Positions 23,536 through 31,080 of a stretch of 64,000 bases of DNA are shown here, piece after piece. The position numbers and the translations under genes were made by a program. Source of the stretch: Amycolatopsis sulphurea (lineage in GTDB: Bacteria; Actinomycetota; Actinomycetes; Mycobacteriales; Pseudonocardiaceae); the NCBI RefSeq assembly GCF_002564045.1, contig NZ_PDJK01000002.1, positions 4,464,001-4,528,000 on the forward strand, read 5' to 3'. Position 1 is the first letter of the stretch, and each line of letters starts with the position of its first letter. The notes under the pieces were generated by a model, which did not search any database, was not told the origin of the DNA, and was given only the letters and a program-made list of their open reading frames with translations.

Positions 23536-24639
23536 ATGTTCGGTGCACGCAAGCGAGGCTTGCTGGGGGCAGTGGTGCTCGGTGCTGCTGCCGCAACAGG
23601 TTGCGGCACAACGCCGGCGGCGCCTGACCACTGCCCCACCACAGCGCCGCCGGACGTGGCCACCGTGATCGGGTGGACCGGCTACATCGCGGCCCACCGC
23701 GATGACGTGTCGTTGGTCGTCGACGACGGTCGGGGCACCCGCGTGGTCAACCGTCCCGACCAGCCTCAGCCACTGGCGTCGGCGGTGAAGGTGGTCACCC
23801 TGGCCGCCTACGGCCGCGCGGTCGCGCAGGGCCGTGTCCGGCCCGACGAACCGTTCCGGGTGGGTGACTGGGAACGATGGTTCCTGCCCGACACCGACGG
23901 TGGTGCGCACGTCCGCGCGCTCGACCTGGCCGGGATTGCCCACGACCGGGTGCGCGCCCTGGACCCGCAACGCGTCGTGCCGCTGGACCAGCTGGTCACC
24001 TCGATGATCCAGGTCAGCGACAACGCCGCGGCAGACTTTCTGCGTGACCGCCTCGGCGACGAAGCCCTGCGCCAGGCTGCCGCCGACGGCGGCTGGCCCA
24101 ACCTTGACCTGCCCGCCGAAGTCGGCGGCATCATCGCCCTCTACGCCCCGGAACTCGCCCCGCCGCTCACCGCACCACGCTCGGTCCGCGCGCTCGCCGA
24201 ATGGGCGCTGGCCCGGCGCTACGCCACCGATCCCGTGCTACGGGCGGATCTGCTCACCCGGCCACTACCGCCCCAAGACTTCGAACGACAGTGGAGCGAC
24301 AGCGGCGCAGCCGCCTCCGCCCAGCAACTCGCCGCCCTGCACCGGGCCATCGCCACCGGCTCGTTCGGCCCCGGCACCGACATCGCGCGAACACACCTCG
24401 AGCACCAGCCGAGCACCCTGCCAGACGTGACCGGAATCGGCTACAAAGGCGGCAGCCTCAACGGCGTCCTGACCGGCGGCATCGAACTGCGACGCGACGA
24501 CGGCACCATCGCCAGCGCTGCCCTGCTGGTCCGGCGGATGCAGCCAGACGAGCAGAGCAAGGCCTCAAGTCCCGAAAACCTCCTCATCGCCGCCATGACC
24601 GATCCCGCGGTCATGGCGCGTCTGCACTGCAGCGTCTGA
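23536..24639 (+). CDS. Serine beta-lactamase-like lipoprotein
   Basis: 367 residues. The signal peptide (ARKRGLLGAVVLGAAAATGC) ends in a lipobox, so the protein is membrane-anchored outside. The three penicilloyl-serine-transferase motifs are in order: SxxK (SAVK, Ser82), SxN (SDN, Ser160) and KGG (GYKGGSLNG, ~304), typical of class A beta-lactamase/PBP-fold hydrolases. I do not see a clear class A ExxLN motif, so beta-lactam hydrolysis is not certain. Start chosen at ATG 23536 with GAGGGGG upstream. It begins ~170 bp after the ISL3 end, so insertion may have altered its promoter. Confidence 0.8.
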   Translation: MFGARKRGLLGAVVLGAAAATGCGTTPAAPDHCPTTAPPDVATVIGWTGYIAAHRDDVSLVVDDGRGTRVVNRPDQPQPLASAVKVVTLAAYGRAVAQGRVRPDEPFRVGDWERWFLPDTDGGAHVRALDLAGIAHDRVRALDPQRVVPLDQLVTSMIQVSDNAAADFLRDRLGDEALRQAAADGGWPNLDLPAEVGGIIALYAPELAPPLTAPRSVRALAEWALARRYATDPVLRADLLTRPLPPQDFERQWSDSGAAASAQQLAALHRAIATGSFGPGTDIARTHLEHQPSTLPDVTGIGYKGGSLNGVLTGGIELRRDDGTIASAALLVRRMQPDEQSKASSPENLLIAAMTDPAVMARLHCSV

Positions 24640-24677
24640 CAGAGCACCCGGACAGACCTATTCGGACAGTTCCAATA

Positions 24678-24903
24678 ACAGACTGTGCCGTTAGGCGTCA
24701 GCTCATGCTCCGACTCCAGAAGTTCGCCATCAGAGCCCGCCCCGTACGCAACACGGCCATGCTCGACCTGGCCGCCCAACTGCCCTCCGTCGTCCTGAGC
24801 AAACTGCTGGGTGTCCACATCACCACGGCGACCCGCTGGACCGACCGAGCCGGCACGCCCACGGCGCCCTACGCCGCCGAGGTCGCCCGGCGCAGCGAAG
24901 CCA
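24678..24903 (+). pseudogene. Tail fragment of a site-specific recombinase-like protein
   Basis: The frame reads LQKFAIRARPVRNTAMLDLA, QLPSVVLSKLLGVHITTATR and APYAAEVARR, which resembles the C-terminal end of actinobacterial tyrosine-recombinase/transposon-associated proteins (NTALIALAAELP, LGLHITTAVRW pattern). The catalytic Arg-His-Tyr region is not present; the fragment is cut at its 5' end and runs into DNA antisense to the AlbA_2 gene. Assignment rests on pattern memory, so treat as tentative. Confidence 0.45.
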
Positions 24904-24968
24904 GCGAGTCCCAAGCCCGTAGTCCACCCGAATGCAGGCCCTTCCGATCCCAGGCACAGCCGCAGAAC

Positions 24969-26297
24969 TCACTCGGGAATGCTCGAACAGCGCATCCCGA
25001 ACTGCTGATCAAGATCATCGGCGAGCTGCCGGGCCACTCCGCGCAGAGTGGCGACCTCGGCGTCGGCGGAGAACTCGGTCTCCACGGCCACCGGCTCGCG
25101 CAGCGCCCGTGATCCGGGGACACGACTGAAGAACGAGCTCTGCATCCCGCCGGAAGCCCGATTGTCGATCGCCACTAGCGGCGCACGGCCGCTTGTCTCG
25201 TCCCTCAACAAGGCGGCACGGGTCAAGATCGTGCCGACGCCACCAAGTCCGCGGACATGAGCCGACACCAACGCGACCGCCTCGGTGATCACAGCGTCGA
25301 CGATCGCGACCCACACATGCCAGACCGCAGCGTCATCGCCGGGGAGCTCCACACCGGTCAGTGCCCTGACCATCCCGATCGCCAAGGCGACGGAGCCGTC
25401 GTGGTGAAGTTCGACCAAAGCCCAGTCGACCAGTTCGTGGGGGTCCGCCGGGTAGTGGTTCGACCGGATGACCCAACGCCGCAGGCCGTTCCGAGGGTTG
25501 TTCACCGCATCGGAAGCGATCATGTCGAGCATCGGTACTCGGCCTTGCGGCTGTCCGAACATCTCGGACGCCAGCTGCAACGCGTTCTTCATCGTCGCGG
25601 TCGCCTGGTCCCGTTCCGGGCGTCCGCTCAGCAGTGGCAACGGAGCAACCGGACGAGCCGCCACCGCCACCCAGATCCCCTTCTCCAGGTCGATCTCGGG
25701 CACCAAGCCATCCATCAGCGTGCTCAGTGCCGCCCGGTCATCGGCACGTCGAGAGAAGCGATCACGATAGGCGCGCTCAAGCTGGCCCTCGGACATCCAG
25801 TTCGTGTCGGTCCCATAGCGATACGGAACGCCCACCTCGTTCTTATCGCCGACCAGGTGAGGCGCGTCCGGGCTCGGGGGCACGAACACGGCGATCAAGC
25901 CAGGCTCCCCGTCCTCGCCGTTGATCGCCTCGATCAGCACGCCGTCGACTAATGGCCTCACGTGATGCCAGATCAGCACCCGCAGCGACTGACGAGTGCG
26001 CTCATCGTTCGACAGGCCTGTCAGGTCTGCGGCTTCCTCGTTCTCGTCCCGGACGCCGAAGACGATCAGTCCGCCACGCGTGTTGGCCATCGCCGCCACG
26101 TCTTTGGCGAACTCCGCCTTCTTCTTCGCCTTGACCTCGGCCGGCAGGTCCTTGTTCTTCCAGGCCAGGTCCAGCTTCCAGTCCAGGTCCTCGTTCTCGC
26201 GAACACGCTGGCTGACGGCCTGCGTCAGCATGTCAAGGGTCAACGGCGTCGGAGACAGCCCGAGCTCGACATGGATCCGTGACCACATGATCGCCAT
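24969..26297 (-). CDS. AlbA_2 (Schlafen-type) domain protein
   Basis: 442 residues. Residues ~30-160 match the AlbA_2/Schlafen core: E-x-LDWKLDLAWK, then FAKDVAAMANTRGGLIVFGV and a conserved NWMSEGQLERAYRDRF segment. AlbA_2 domains bind or cleave nucleic acid and occur in ATP-dependent helicases, regulators and some defence proteins. Residues ~190-440 form an unrecognised domain rich in Ala/Val strands. ATG 26297 or 26288 may be the start; a TAGTGT -10-like box lies immediately upstream, so the mRNA could be leaderless. It stands alone between a recombinase remnant and tRNA-Arg, a typical accessory position. Confidence 0.75.
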   Translation of the reverse strand: MAIMWSRIHVELGLSPTPLTLDMLTQAVSQRVRENEDLDWKLDLAWKNKDLPAEVKAKKKAEFAKDVAAMANTRGGLIVFGVRDENEEAADLTGLSNDERTRQSLRVLIWHHVRPLVDGVLIEAINGEDGEPGLIAVFVPPSPDAPHLVGDKNEVGVPYRYGTDTNWMSEGQLERAYRDRFSRRADDRAALSTLMDGLVPEIDLEKGIWVAVAARPVAPLPLLSGRPERDQATATMKNALQLASEMFGQPQGRVPMLDMIASDAVNNPRNGLRRWVIRSNHYPADPHELVDWALVELHHDGSVALAIGMVRALTGVELPGDDAAVWHVWVAIVDAVITEAVALVSAHVRGLGGVGTILTRAALLRDETSGRAPLVAIDNRASGGMQSSFFSRVPGSRALREPVAVETEFSADAEVATLRGVARQLADDLDQQFGMRCSSIPE

Positions 26298-26663
26298 CAG
26301 CCTACACTAGATCACCCAGCCCCTCACCGGCTGGCCGCCACGCGGACACCGCCATTCAGCAAGTTCTGATTCCGGTGGTTACCAATAGTGGCGACGAGGC
26401 CGAGGCGCTCCTCACCCTTCTGTCCGATATCTCTCAAGGCCACGGTGACGACCCCGGCGTTCGTGACGCGGCTAGCGCAGCGTGGTCGATGCTGGGCAGC
26501 CGCTCGGCAGCCCAGGGCGGCTACGCGCAAGCTCCCTCCGACGGCGACTACGCCCGCCTTCTGGGGCGAAATGCAGAACAGAGACCGGCCCTGGCGTACC
26601 ACGGGATAGCGGTCGGGCCGTGGTGGTGGCTAGCGCCGCCAGCGGTAGTTCGTGGTGTGCAGA

Positions 26664-26726
26664 CCTGCTGGTCAGCTCGGTTGCAGTGGTACCAAGTAGC
26701 CCCACGTCATTGTGCTGACCAGCAGG
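26664..26726. repeat. 13-bp perfect inverted repeat, 37-nt spacer
   Basis: CCTGCTGGTCAGC at 26664-26676 and its exact complement at 26714-26726. It lies between the AlbA_2 gene and tRNA-Arg, immediately left of a second, stronger hairpin. Confidence 0.7.
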
Positions 26727-26733
26727 AACAGGC

Positions 26734-26782
26734 GAGCGGCTGGTACTCACATCTCGAAGATGTCTTCGAGTACCAGCCGCTC
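26734..26782. repeat. 15-bp perfect inverted repeat with nested hairpin
   Basis: GAGCGGCTGGTACTC at 26734-26748 and its exact complement at 26768-26782. The 19-nt interior itself contains ACATCT-CGA-AGATGT, a second perfect 6-bp stem, with CTTC left unpaired on one side. It begins 28 nt beyond the 3' end of tRNA-Arg and has no U-run. A processed tRNA trailer/terminator or a recombinase arm site are both possible. Confidence 0.7.
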
Positions 26783-26809
26783 ACCTGGCGCCGTTGCCCA
26801 TGTTTTGTG

Positions 26810-26883
26810 TGCCCTCGGCAGGACTCGAACCTGCGACCTAGAGATTAGAAGGCTCTTGCTCTATCCAGCTGAGCTACGAGGGC
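26810..26883 (-). tRNA. tRNA-Arg (anticodon TCT)
   Basis: On the minus strand the acceptor GCCCTCG pairs with CGAGGGC; the D arm is GCTCAGCTGGATAGAGC, the anticodon loop CTTCTAA gives TCT, and the T arm is GCAGGTTCGAGTCCTGC. A follows as discriminator and CCA is not encoded. The arm AGAGC/TCTCT has a mismatch at its loop end, as in other actinobacterial Arg-TCT genes I know. Its 3' end faces the accessory DNA on the left, a common arrangement when a tyrosine-recombinase element has used the tRNA 3' end as attB. Confidence 0.9.
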
Positions 26884-27788
26884 CCGGGCTGGCGACGGCG
26901 GCGCTCCAGCAGCTTAGCCATCGCCATCCTCTCGATCGTTCGACACCGCCGGATCGTTTCACGTCTGGACGGACGGATTTGCTTCTTGTGCGGTGTGGGT
27001 GCAGGTGTGCGGGGTGGCGACACGCCGAAGAGCCGGTGGGGTCGGGGCGCGGGGTTTCGCAGGGTCGTGCGGTGAGTGGTGGCGTGGTTGCACAGGGTGC
27101 CTAGGTCCAGCTCGAGCTGGTGGTGACGGGTGAGTGGGGTCGGGTGGCGATGGCCCTGGGCAGGGGTGGCGCGAGCGTGTGAAGGCACGAGGCGATTGAG
27201 GTGTCGGGTGATGGCGCTTGCTGCGGTGGTGATGGGCATGGTGGCGCCGGGTAGTCGCGGGAACAGGTGTGGCGTCGGTGGCCGAAGAAGGTGACGTGGA
27301 GGGTGCGCGAGGGGCGGCGGGTGCGGTGGAGGCGGCGGGTGGTGGAGGCGTGGAGGTCGAAGTGACCGGGGCCGGAGGCGTTGTGGGGCAGAGAGAGGCG
27401 TCGCGGGGCAGGGACGGGTGTGGGGCAGGGATGGTGTAGGGCCGAGAGCATTGTGGGCCACGGGGCGTTGTGGGGCAGGGAAGGTATGCGGCAGGGGGCG
27501 TTACGGGCAGGGAGGGTTTGGCCAGGGGCAGCGTGGGCAGGGGCAGCGTGGGGTGGTGCCGGTGCGGACTGGAAGGGCGGGAGCAGGAGCGAAGCCCTGG
27601 CCTCGCCTCCCGCGCGCGGGTCGGGGGCCGGTGCGGGAGGCGAGGGTGTGGGGCCCGTGGGCGCGGCTGGTTGCGGGAAGCGCGCCCACGGGCTGGGGGC
27701 CGCCCGGGGGTGCGGCCCCCGGGGCCGGCGAAACGCCGCGAGTCGACTCGGCCTGGAGCAGGGCGGTTCGGCGGTCCCCGTTTCGGGG
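26884..27788. other. 905-bp region with G-rich repeats, no gene
   Basis: The right half (27370-27560) is made of imperfect GGGGCAGGG-type repeats alternating with GTG/TTG-rich spacers; the left half holds the tRNA promoter region. Several long frames on both strands have protein-unlike composition (Arg/Pro- or Gly-only), so I call no gene. Confidence 0.5.
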
Positions 27789-28256
27789 TTATTCCCAGAT
27801 CTTGACGGCGCGGACCACGAACGGCGACTGGGGAACATAGGTGCCGCCACCCGGATAGGTGACGAAATCCCCTTCGGTGGAACAGTCGGCGCCTTGGTAG
27901 ATCGTGACGTCGCGGGTCAGGCGGTTGCCGAACGAATGTGCATCGAAACCCTCGGGAAGGGGAATGCAGTCGCTGGGGTTCGCGGTGCGCAGGTCGTACT
28001 TATGGGTGGTTCCGGAATAGTTTTCATCTCCCCACAGGCAGAATTCGCCGACCGCGCACGACGCGGCGGGCGGTGGTGGGGTGGCCGGTGCGGGCAGCGG
28101 GGCGGCCTGTGCCAAGGCTCCGCTCGCGAGTAGACCCGTGGCGGTCAGGAAAAAGAGGTATGGCAGACGCGCGGGCCGGAGGTGGCGCGATGGGCGATCC
28201 GGTCGGCCGGAATCGCCGGGGAACGCCGGACGGGCAGAGCGCAGGTGACGGAACAT
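27789..28256 (-). CDS. Secreted peptidase-inhibitor I36-family protein
   Basis: 155 residues. A long N-terminus ends in a signal peptide (LPYLFFLTATGLLASGALAQAAP). The mature domain has the I36/SMI-type beta-gamma-crystallin-like pattern: CAVGEFCLWGDENYSG, paired cysteines at CIPLPEG and DCSTEG, and a final VVRAVKIWE strand. Such small secreted proteins inhibit metalloproteases in Streptomyces. The Met at 28256 may not be the true start; a Met/Val closer to LPYLFF would give a more normal signal length. Sits alone, 170 bp downstream of the LacI gene. Confidence 0.75.
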   Translation of the reverse strand: MFRHLRSARPAFPGDSGRPDRPSRHLRPARLPYLFFLTATGLLASGALAQAAPLPAPATPPPPAASCAVGEFCLWGDENYSGTTHKYDLRTANPSDCIPLPEGFDAHSFGNRLTRDVTIYQGADCSTEGDFVTYPGGGTYVPQSPFVVRAVKIWE

Positions 28257-28426
28257 AGTGGTGAATTCCCCTCTGGATGCGACCGGATGGCCGCCGTGGA
28301 AATCGGGCTGGTTCCAGAATGGCGGGTGGGTGGGGGTTTGTCTGCAGGGAATCCTACTTCTGTGGACAAGTAGTCGTACTTAGCTCGAATGGGACGAGTT
28401 GTCCACAGATCGGCGAGTTGCCTTGC

Positions 28427-29800
28427 CTAAATCGCCGTGGTGCTTTCCCGGATGATGAGCGACACCGGGAGTTCGATCGGCGGCGGAGCGGAATCGCCCT
28501 CGAGGAGGCGCAGGACGAGTTCGCCGGCGATGCGGCCCTTGCCGGCGAGATCCTGGCGGACGGTCGTCAGCGGCGGATCGGACCAGGAGGCTTGCGGGGT
28601 GTCGTCGAAGCCGACGATCGACACGTCTTCCGGGACGCGGAGGCCCAGCCGGCGAGCGGCGGCGATGGCGGCGAAGGCGAGTTGGTCCGACATGCACAGC
28701 AAGGCAGTCGGGCGGGGCTCCGCGGTGAGCAGTACGGTGGCGCTGGCCCGTGCTGTCGACGCGGCCAGCCAGGGTGCCTCGGAGACAGTGACTTCGGTGA
28801 TTCCGGCGGCGGTGAGAACGTCGAGGTAGCCCGCCAGTCGTTCGCGGGTCCCGCGGAAGGCGCTGGCCTGGGCGGATTCGAGGCCCGTGTGGGGTGCCGG
28901 GCCGGTGAGTTCCGGCGTGCGGCCGGTGTCCCGCTCGGCGAGGCGATCGGTCTGTGGCGTACACGGGCCGACGTGGGGCCTTTGACGCTTGTCGACAGGG
29001 CGGTCCGTGCGGAGCTGTCGTGGGGTCGCGGGGCTGCGCTTTCCGGTGGACGACGCGGCCGTAACGGGGGCCGGTCGAGTGGCGCCAATGGATTTGGCGG
29101 AGCGGTCTGGCGGGGCGTCGCCCGGTGAAAGCCGTGCAGCGTTGGCGGGTGCGGATCCTGGGGGAGTGGCGGTATCGCTAGGCCGTAGCTCAGCGGGCGG
29201 CGTGACGGCGACCCGAGGAGCGGAGAGGATTCCGAAGCGGCGGTGGCCCAGTTCTACGAGGTGGTGCGCAGCGAGGGAGGCGCCTCCATGGTCATCGCAG
29301 CCGACTCGGGCGGTTGCGGGTAGCGGGGGCTGGTCGATGATCACCAAGGGGAGGACTCGGGCATGTACGGCGTCTAGTGCGGCAGTGCCGTCGGCTAGGG
29401 AGTACGCGACGGCGATGTCGGCCTGCGCGGCTAGTACGCGTTCTGCCGGGGGACCGTCCTGGGTTTCGCGTCCGGGAAGTAGCAGTAGCGCGTGGCCGGT
29501 GGGGTCGACAGTCTTCGCCAGCGCGTCGAGAGTGATCGACAGTGCTGGGTCGGAGAACGCTGCAGACAGCGATTGGTCGAGCAGGAACGCGATGGCGCCG
29601 GTACGGCTCGTAGCGAGGCTTCGCGCTGTTGGATTGGGGCCGGGGTAGCCAAGGCCCCGCGCGGCACGAAGGATCTCTTCGCGCAGTTTCGCAGACAGCT
29701 GGTCCGGACGGTTGTACGCGTTGGACACGGTGGCGCGAGAGACCCCGACCGCCTCTGCGACGTCGTCCAGTGTCGGGCGCCGTCGCCGGGTGGTACTCAT
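28427..29800 (-). CDS. LacI-family regulator with a ~110-residue internal insertion
   Basis: 457 residues against the usual 335-350. LacI HTH at 8-30 (TLDDVAEAVGVSRATVSNAY) with hinge LGYPGPNPTARSLAT, then a periplasmic-binding-like core. Between ILSAPRVAV (~residue 198) and GLESAQASAFRGTRERLAGY (~305) lies a Pro/Arg/Ser/Thr-rich insertion of about 110 residues that keeps the frame. The C-terminal part (ALLCMSDQLAFAAIAAARRL, DVSIVGFDDTPQASWSDPPL) is intact. Ligand probably a sugar. Divergent from the decayed MFS gene on its left flank's far side, which may have been its target. Confidence 0.85.
   Translation of the reverse strand: MSTTRRRRPTLDDVAEAVGVSRATVSNAYNRPDQLSAKLREEILRAARGLGYPGPNPTARSLATSRTGAIAFLLDQSLSAAFSDPALSITLDALAKTVDPTGHALLLLPGRETQDGPPAERVLAAQADIAVAYSLADGTAALDAVHARVLPLVIIDQPPLPATARVGCDDHGGASLAAHHLVELGHRRFGILSAPRVAVTPPAELRPSDTATPPGSAPANAARLSPGDAPPDRSAKSIGATRPAPVTAASSTGKRSPATPRQLRTDRPVDKRQRPHVGPCTPQTDRLAERDTGRTPELTGPAPHTGLESAQASAFRGTRERLAGYLDVLTAAGITEVTVSEAPWLAASTARASATVLLTAEPRPTALLCMSDQLAFAAIAAARRLGLRVPEDVSIVGFDDTPQASWSDPPLTTVRQDLAGKGRIAGELVLRLLEGDSAPPPIELPVSLIIRESTTAI
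28880..29210 (-). other. Low-complexity insertion inside the LacI ligand-binding domain
   Basis: In-frame segment of ~330 bp encoding a Pro/Ala/Arg/Thr-rich stretch without family similarity, at the subdomain crossover that in LacI proteins is normally a short loop (GILSA to FRxTRERLAGY). Codon bias is lower than in the flanks. Confidence 0.6.
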
Positions 29801-29889
29801 CGGCGGAGCATAGCGTGCCCTAGGTTTCCTGAAGCGCTTAAGCCATGCTGAGCCGACGGGGCGAAGGAACGGTGCGACGCGCGATCGGA

Positions 29890-31071
29890 CGGCGGTCTTC
29901 GCGCTCAACGGTGCGACGCTCGGCTCGTGGGCGCTGCGTACGCCGGCCTCGCCGCACGGGTCGCTGCTACACCGGGAACCTTCGGCCTCTCGTTACTCGG
30001 CGCGAGCGTCGGGATGCTGTGTGGCGCCCCGCTTGCCGATCGGCTTACGGAATGGCTCGGCGCACGTACAGCAGTTGCGGGGAGCACGGTCGCGGCAGTT
30101 GTCGCGCTCGCGCTTGTCGGGTACGCGTCGTCGGGTCCCGTTGCTCGCTGCTGCGTTGTTCGTGCTCGGTGCGAGCGTGAGACGTGGCGATGAACATTGC
30201 CGGGGTGCTCGTAGGACGCAGTATGGGCCGGGCTGTGATGCCGACATTGCACGCGGGGTCCAGCTTCGGCGCACTCGTTGGTCCCTGCTTGCCGGATTGG
30301 CTGCAGGACAGGGCTGGTCTCCGGCGAGGCATCTGACAACCGGGGCGGCAGTGACGCTGGTCGTGCTGGTTGTCGGGCTACGCGCTGCTCCGGATGGGCG
30401 GCCGGCCATGAGGCTCGGCAACAGACGCCCGCGCGTGCGCCGATCCGACGCCCGGTCCTGTGACTGTTTGCTTCGGTGGCGTTGTGCTCGGCTATCGCCG
30501 AAGGAGCGAGCTCCGATTGGTCTGCATTGCTCATGGTTACGGTGCACGGCGTCGGCCAGGGTGCGGCCGCGCTCGCGTACGCCAGCTTCGCCCTGGCGAT
30601 GGCGCTTTCGCGAACCGTGGGCGCGTGGATTCAGGAGCGGCTCGGCGCGACGCGTTCCCTGGCCGTTGGTGCCGGTTTCGCCGCACTAGGTCTGGTCATC
30701 GCTGCACTGTCTCCGGCAGGGTTCGCGTACGCCGGATTCGCGCTCGCAGGGGGCCGCAGCGTTTCCCCTCGCGCTCAGTTTGGCCGGCGACGCAGGCCAG
30801 CGTGCCGACGGTGGCGGTGGCGGCGGTGAACGAGAGCGCATTCGTGTCGACCATCGCCTACTCGGGATTCCTCGCCGGGCCGCCATTGATCGGAGGAATC
30901 GCGCAGGCGACGTCGTTGCCGGTGTCCTTTCTCATAGTCGGTCTCATTGCCGCGCTGATCGTGCCAGCGGCAATCGGCGCGGCGCGGGCGGCACGACACG
31001 ACCGTGTGCCGGTCGGGTTGATCCAGCGACAGCGGCCTACCCCCGTGCCGCGGCAAATGGGACAGTCTTAG
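29890..31071 (+). pseudogene. MFS transporter, decayed by several frameshifts
   Basis: Pieces of one MFS protein occur in order but in different frames: VFALNGATLGSWALRTP (~29899), GLAARVAATPGTFGLSLLGA with SVGMLCGAPLADRL (29950-30060), VAMNIAGVLVGRSMGR (~30185), SSDWSALLMVTVHGVGQGAA with LGATRSLAVGAGFAALGLVI (30510-30760), and FVSTIAYSGFLAGPPLIGGI with LPVSFLIVGLIAALIVPAA (30840-31000). At least four shifts separate them, so it is non-functional. It is divergent from the LacI-type regulator, which is probably its former controller. Confidence 0.8.
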
Positions 31072-31080
31072 TCTCGACGG

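Larger units (their letters stand above)
26298..26809. other. Island-edge intergenic region
   Basis: No gene supported. Apart from the two inverted repeats at 26664-26782 it contains short frames without codon bias. This is where the right attachment site of the island would be expected, since it adjoins the 3' end of tRNA-Arg. Confidence 0.4.

Noticed and set aside
26375..26848. 157-codon plus frame running into the tRNA
   Set aside because: It reads through both inverted repeats and the antisense of the tRNA; no family similarity or RBS.
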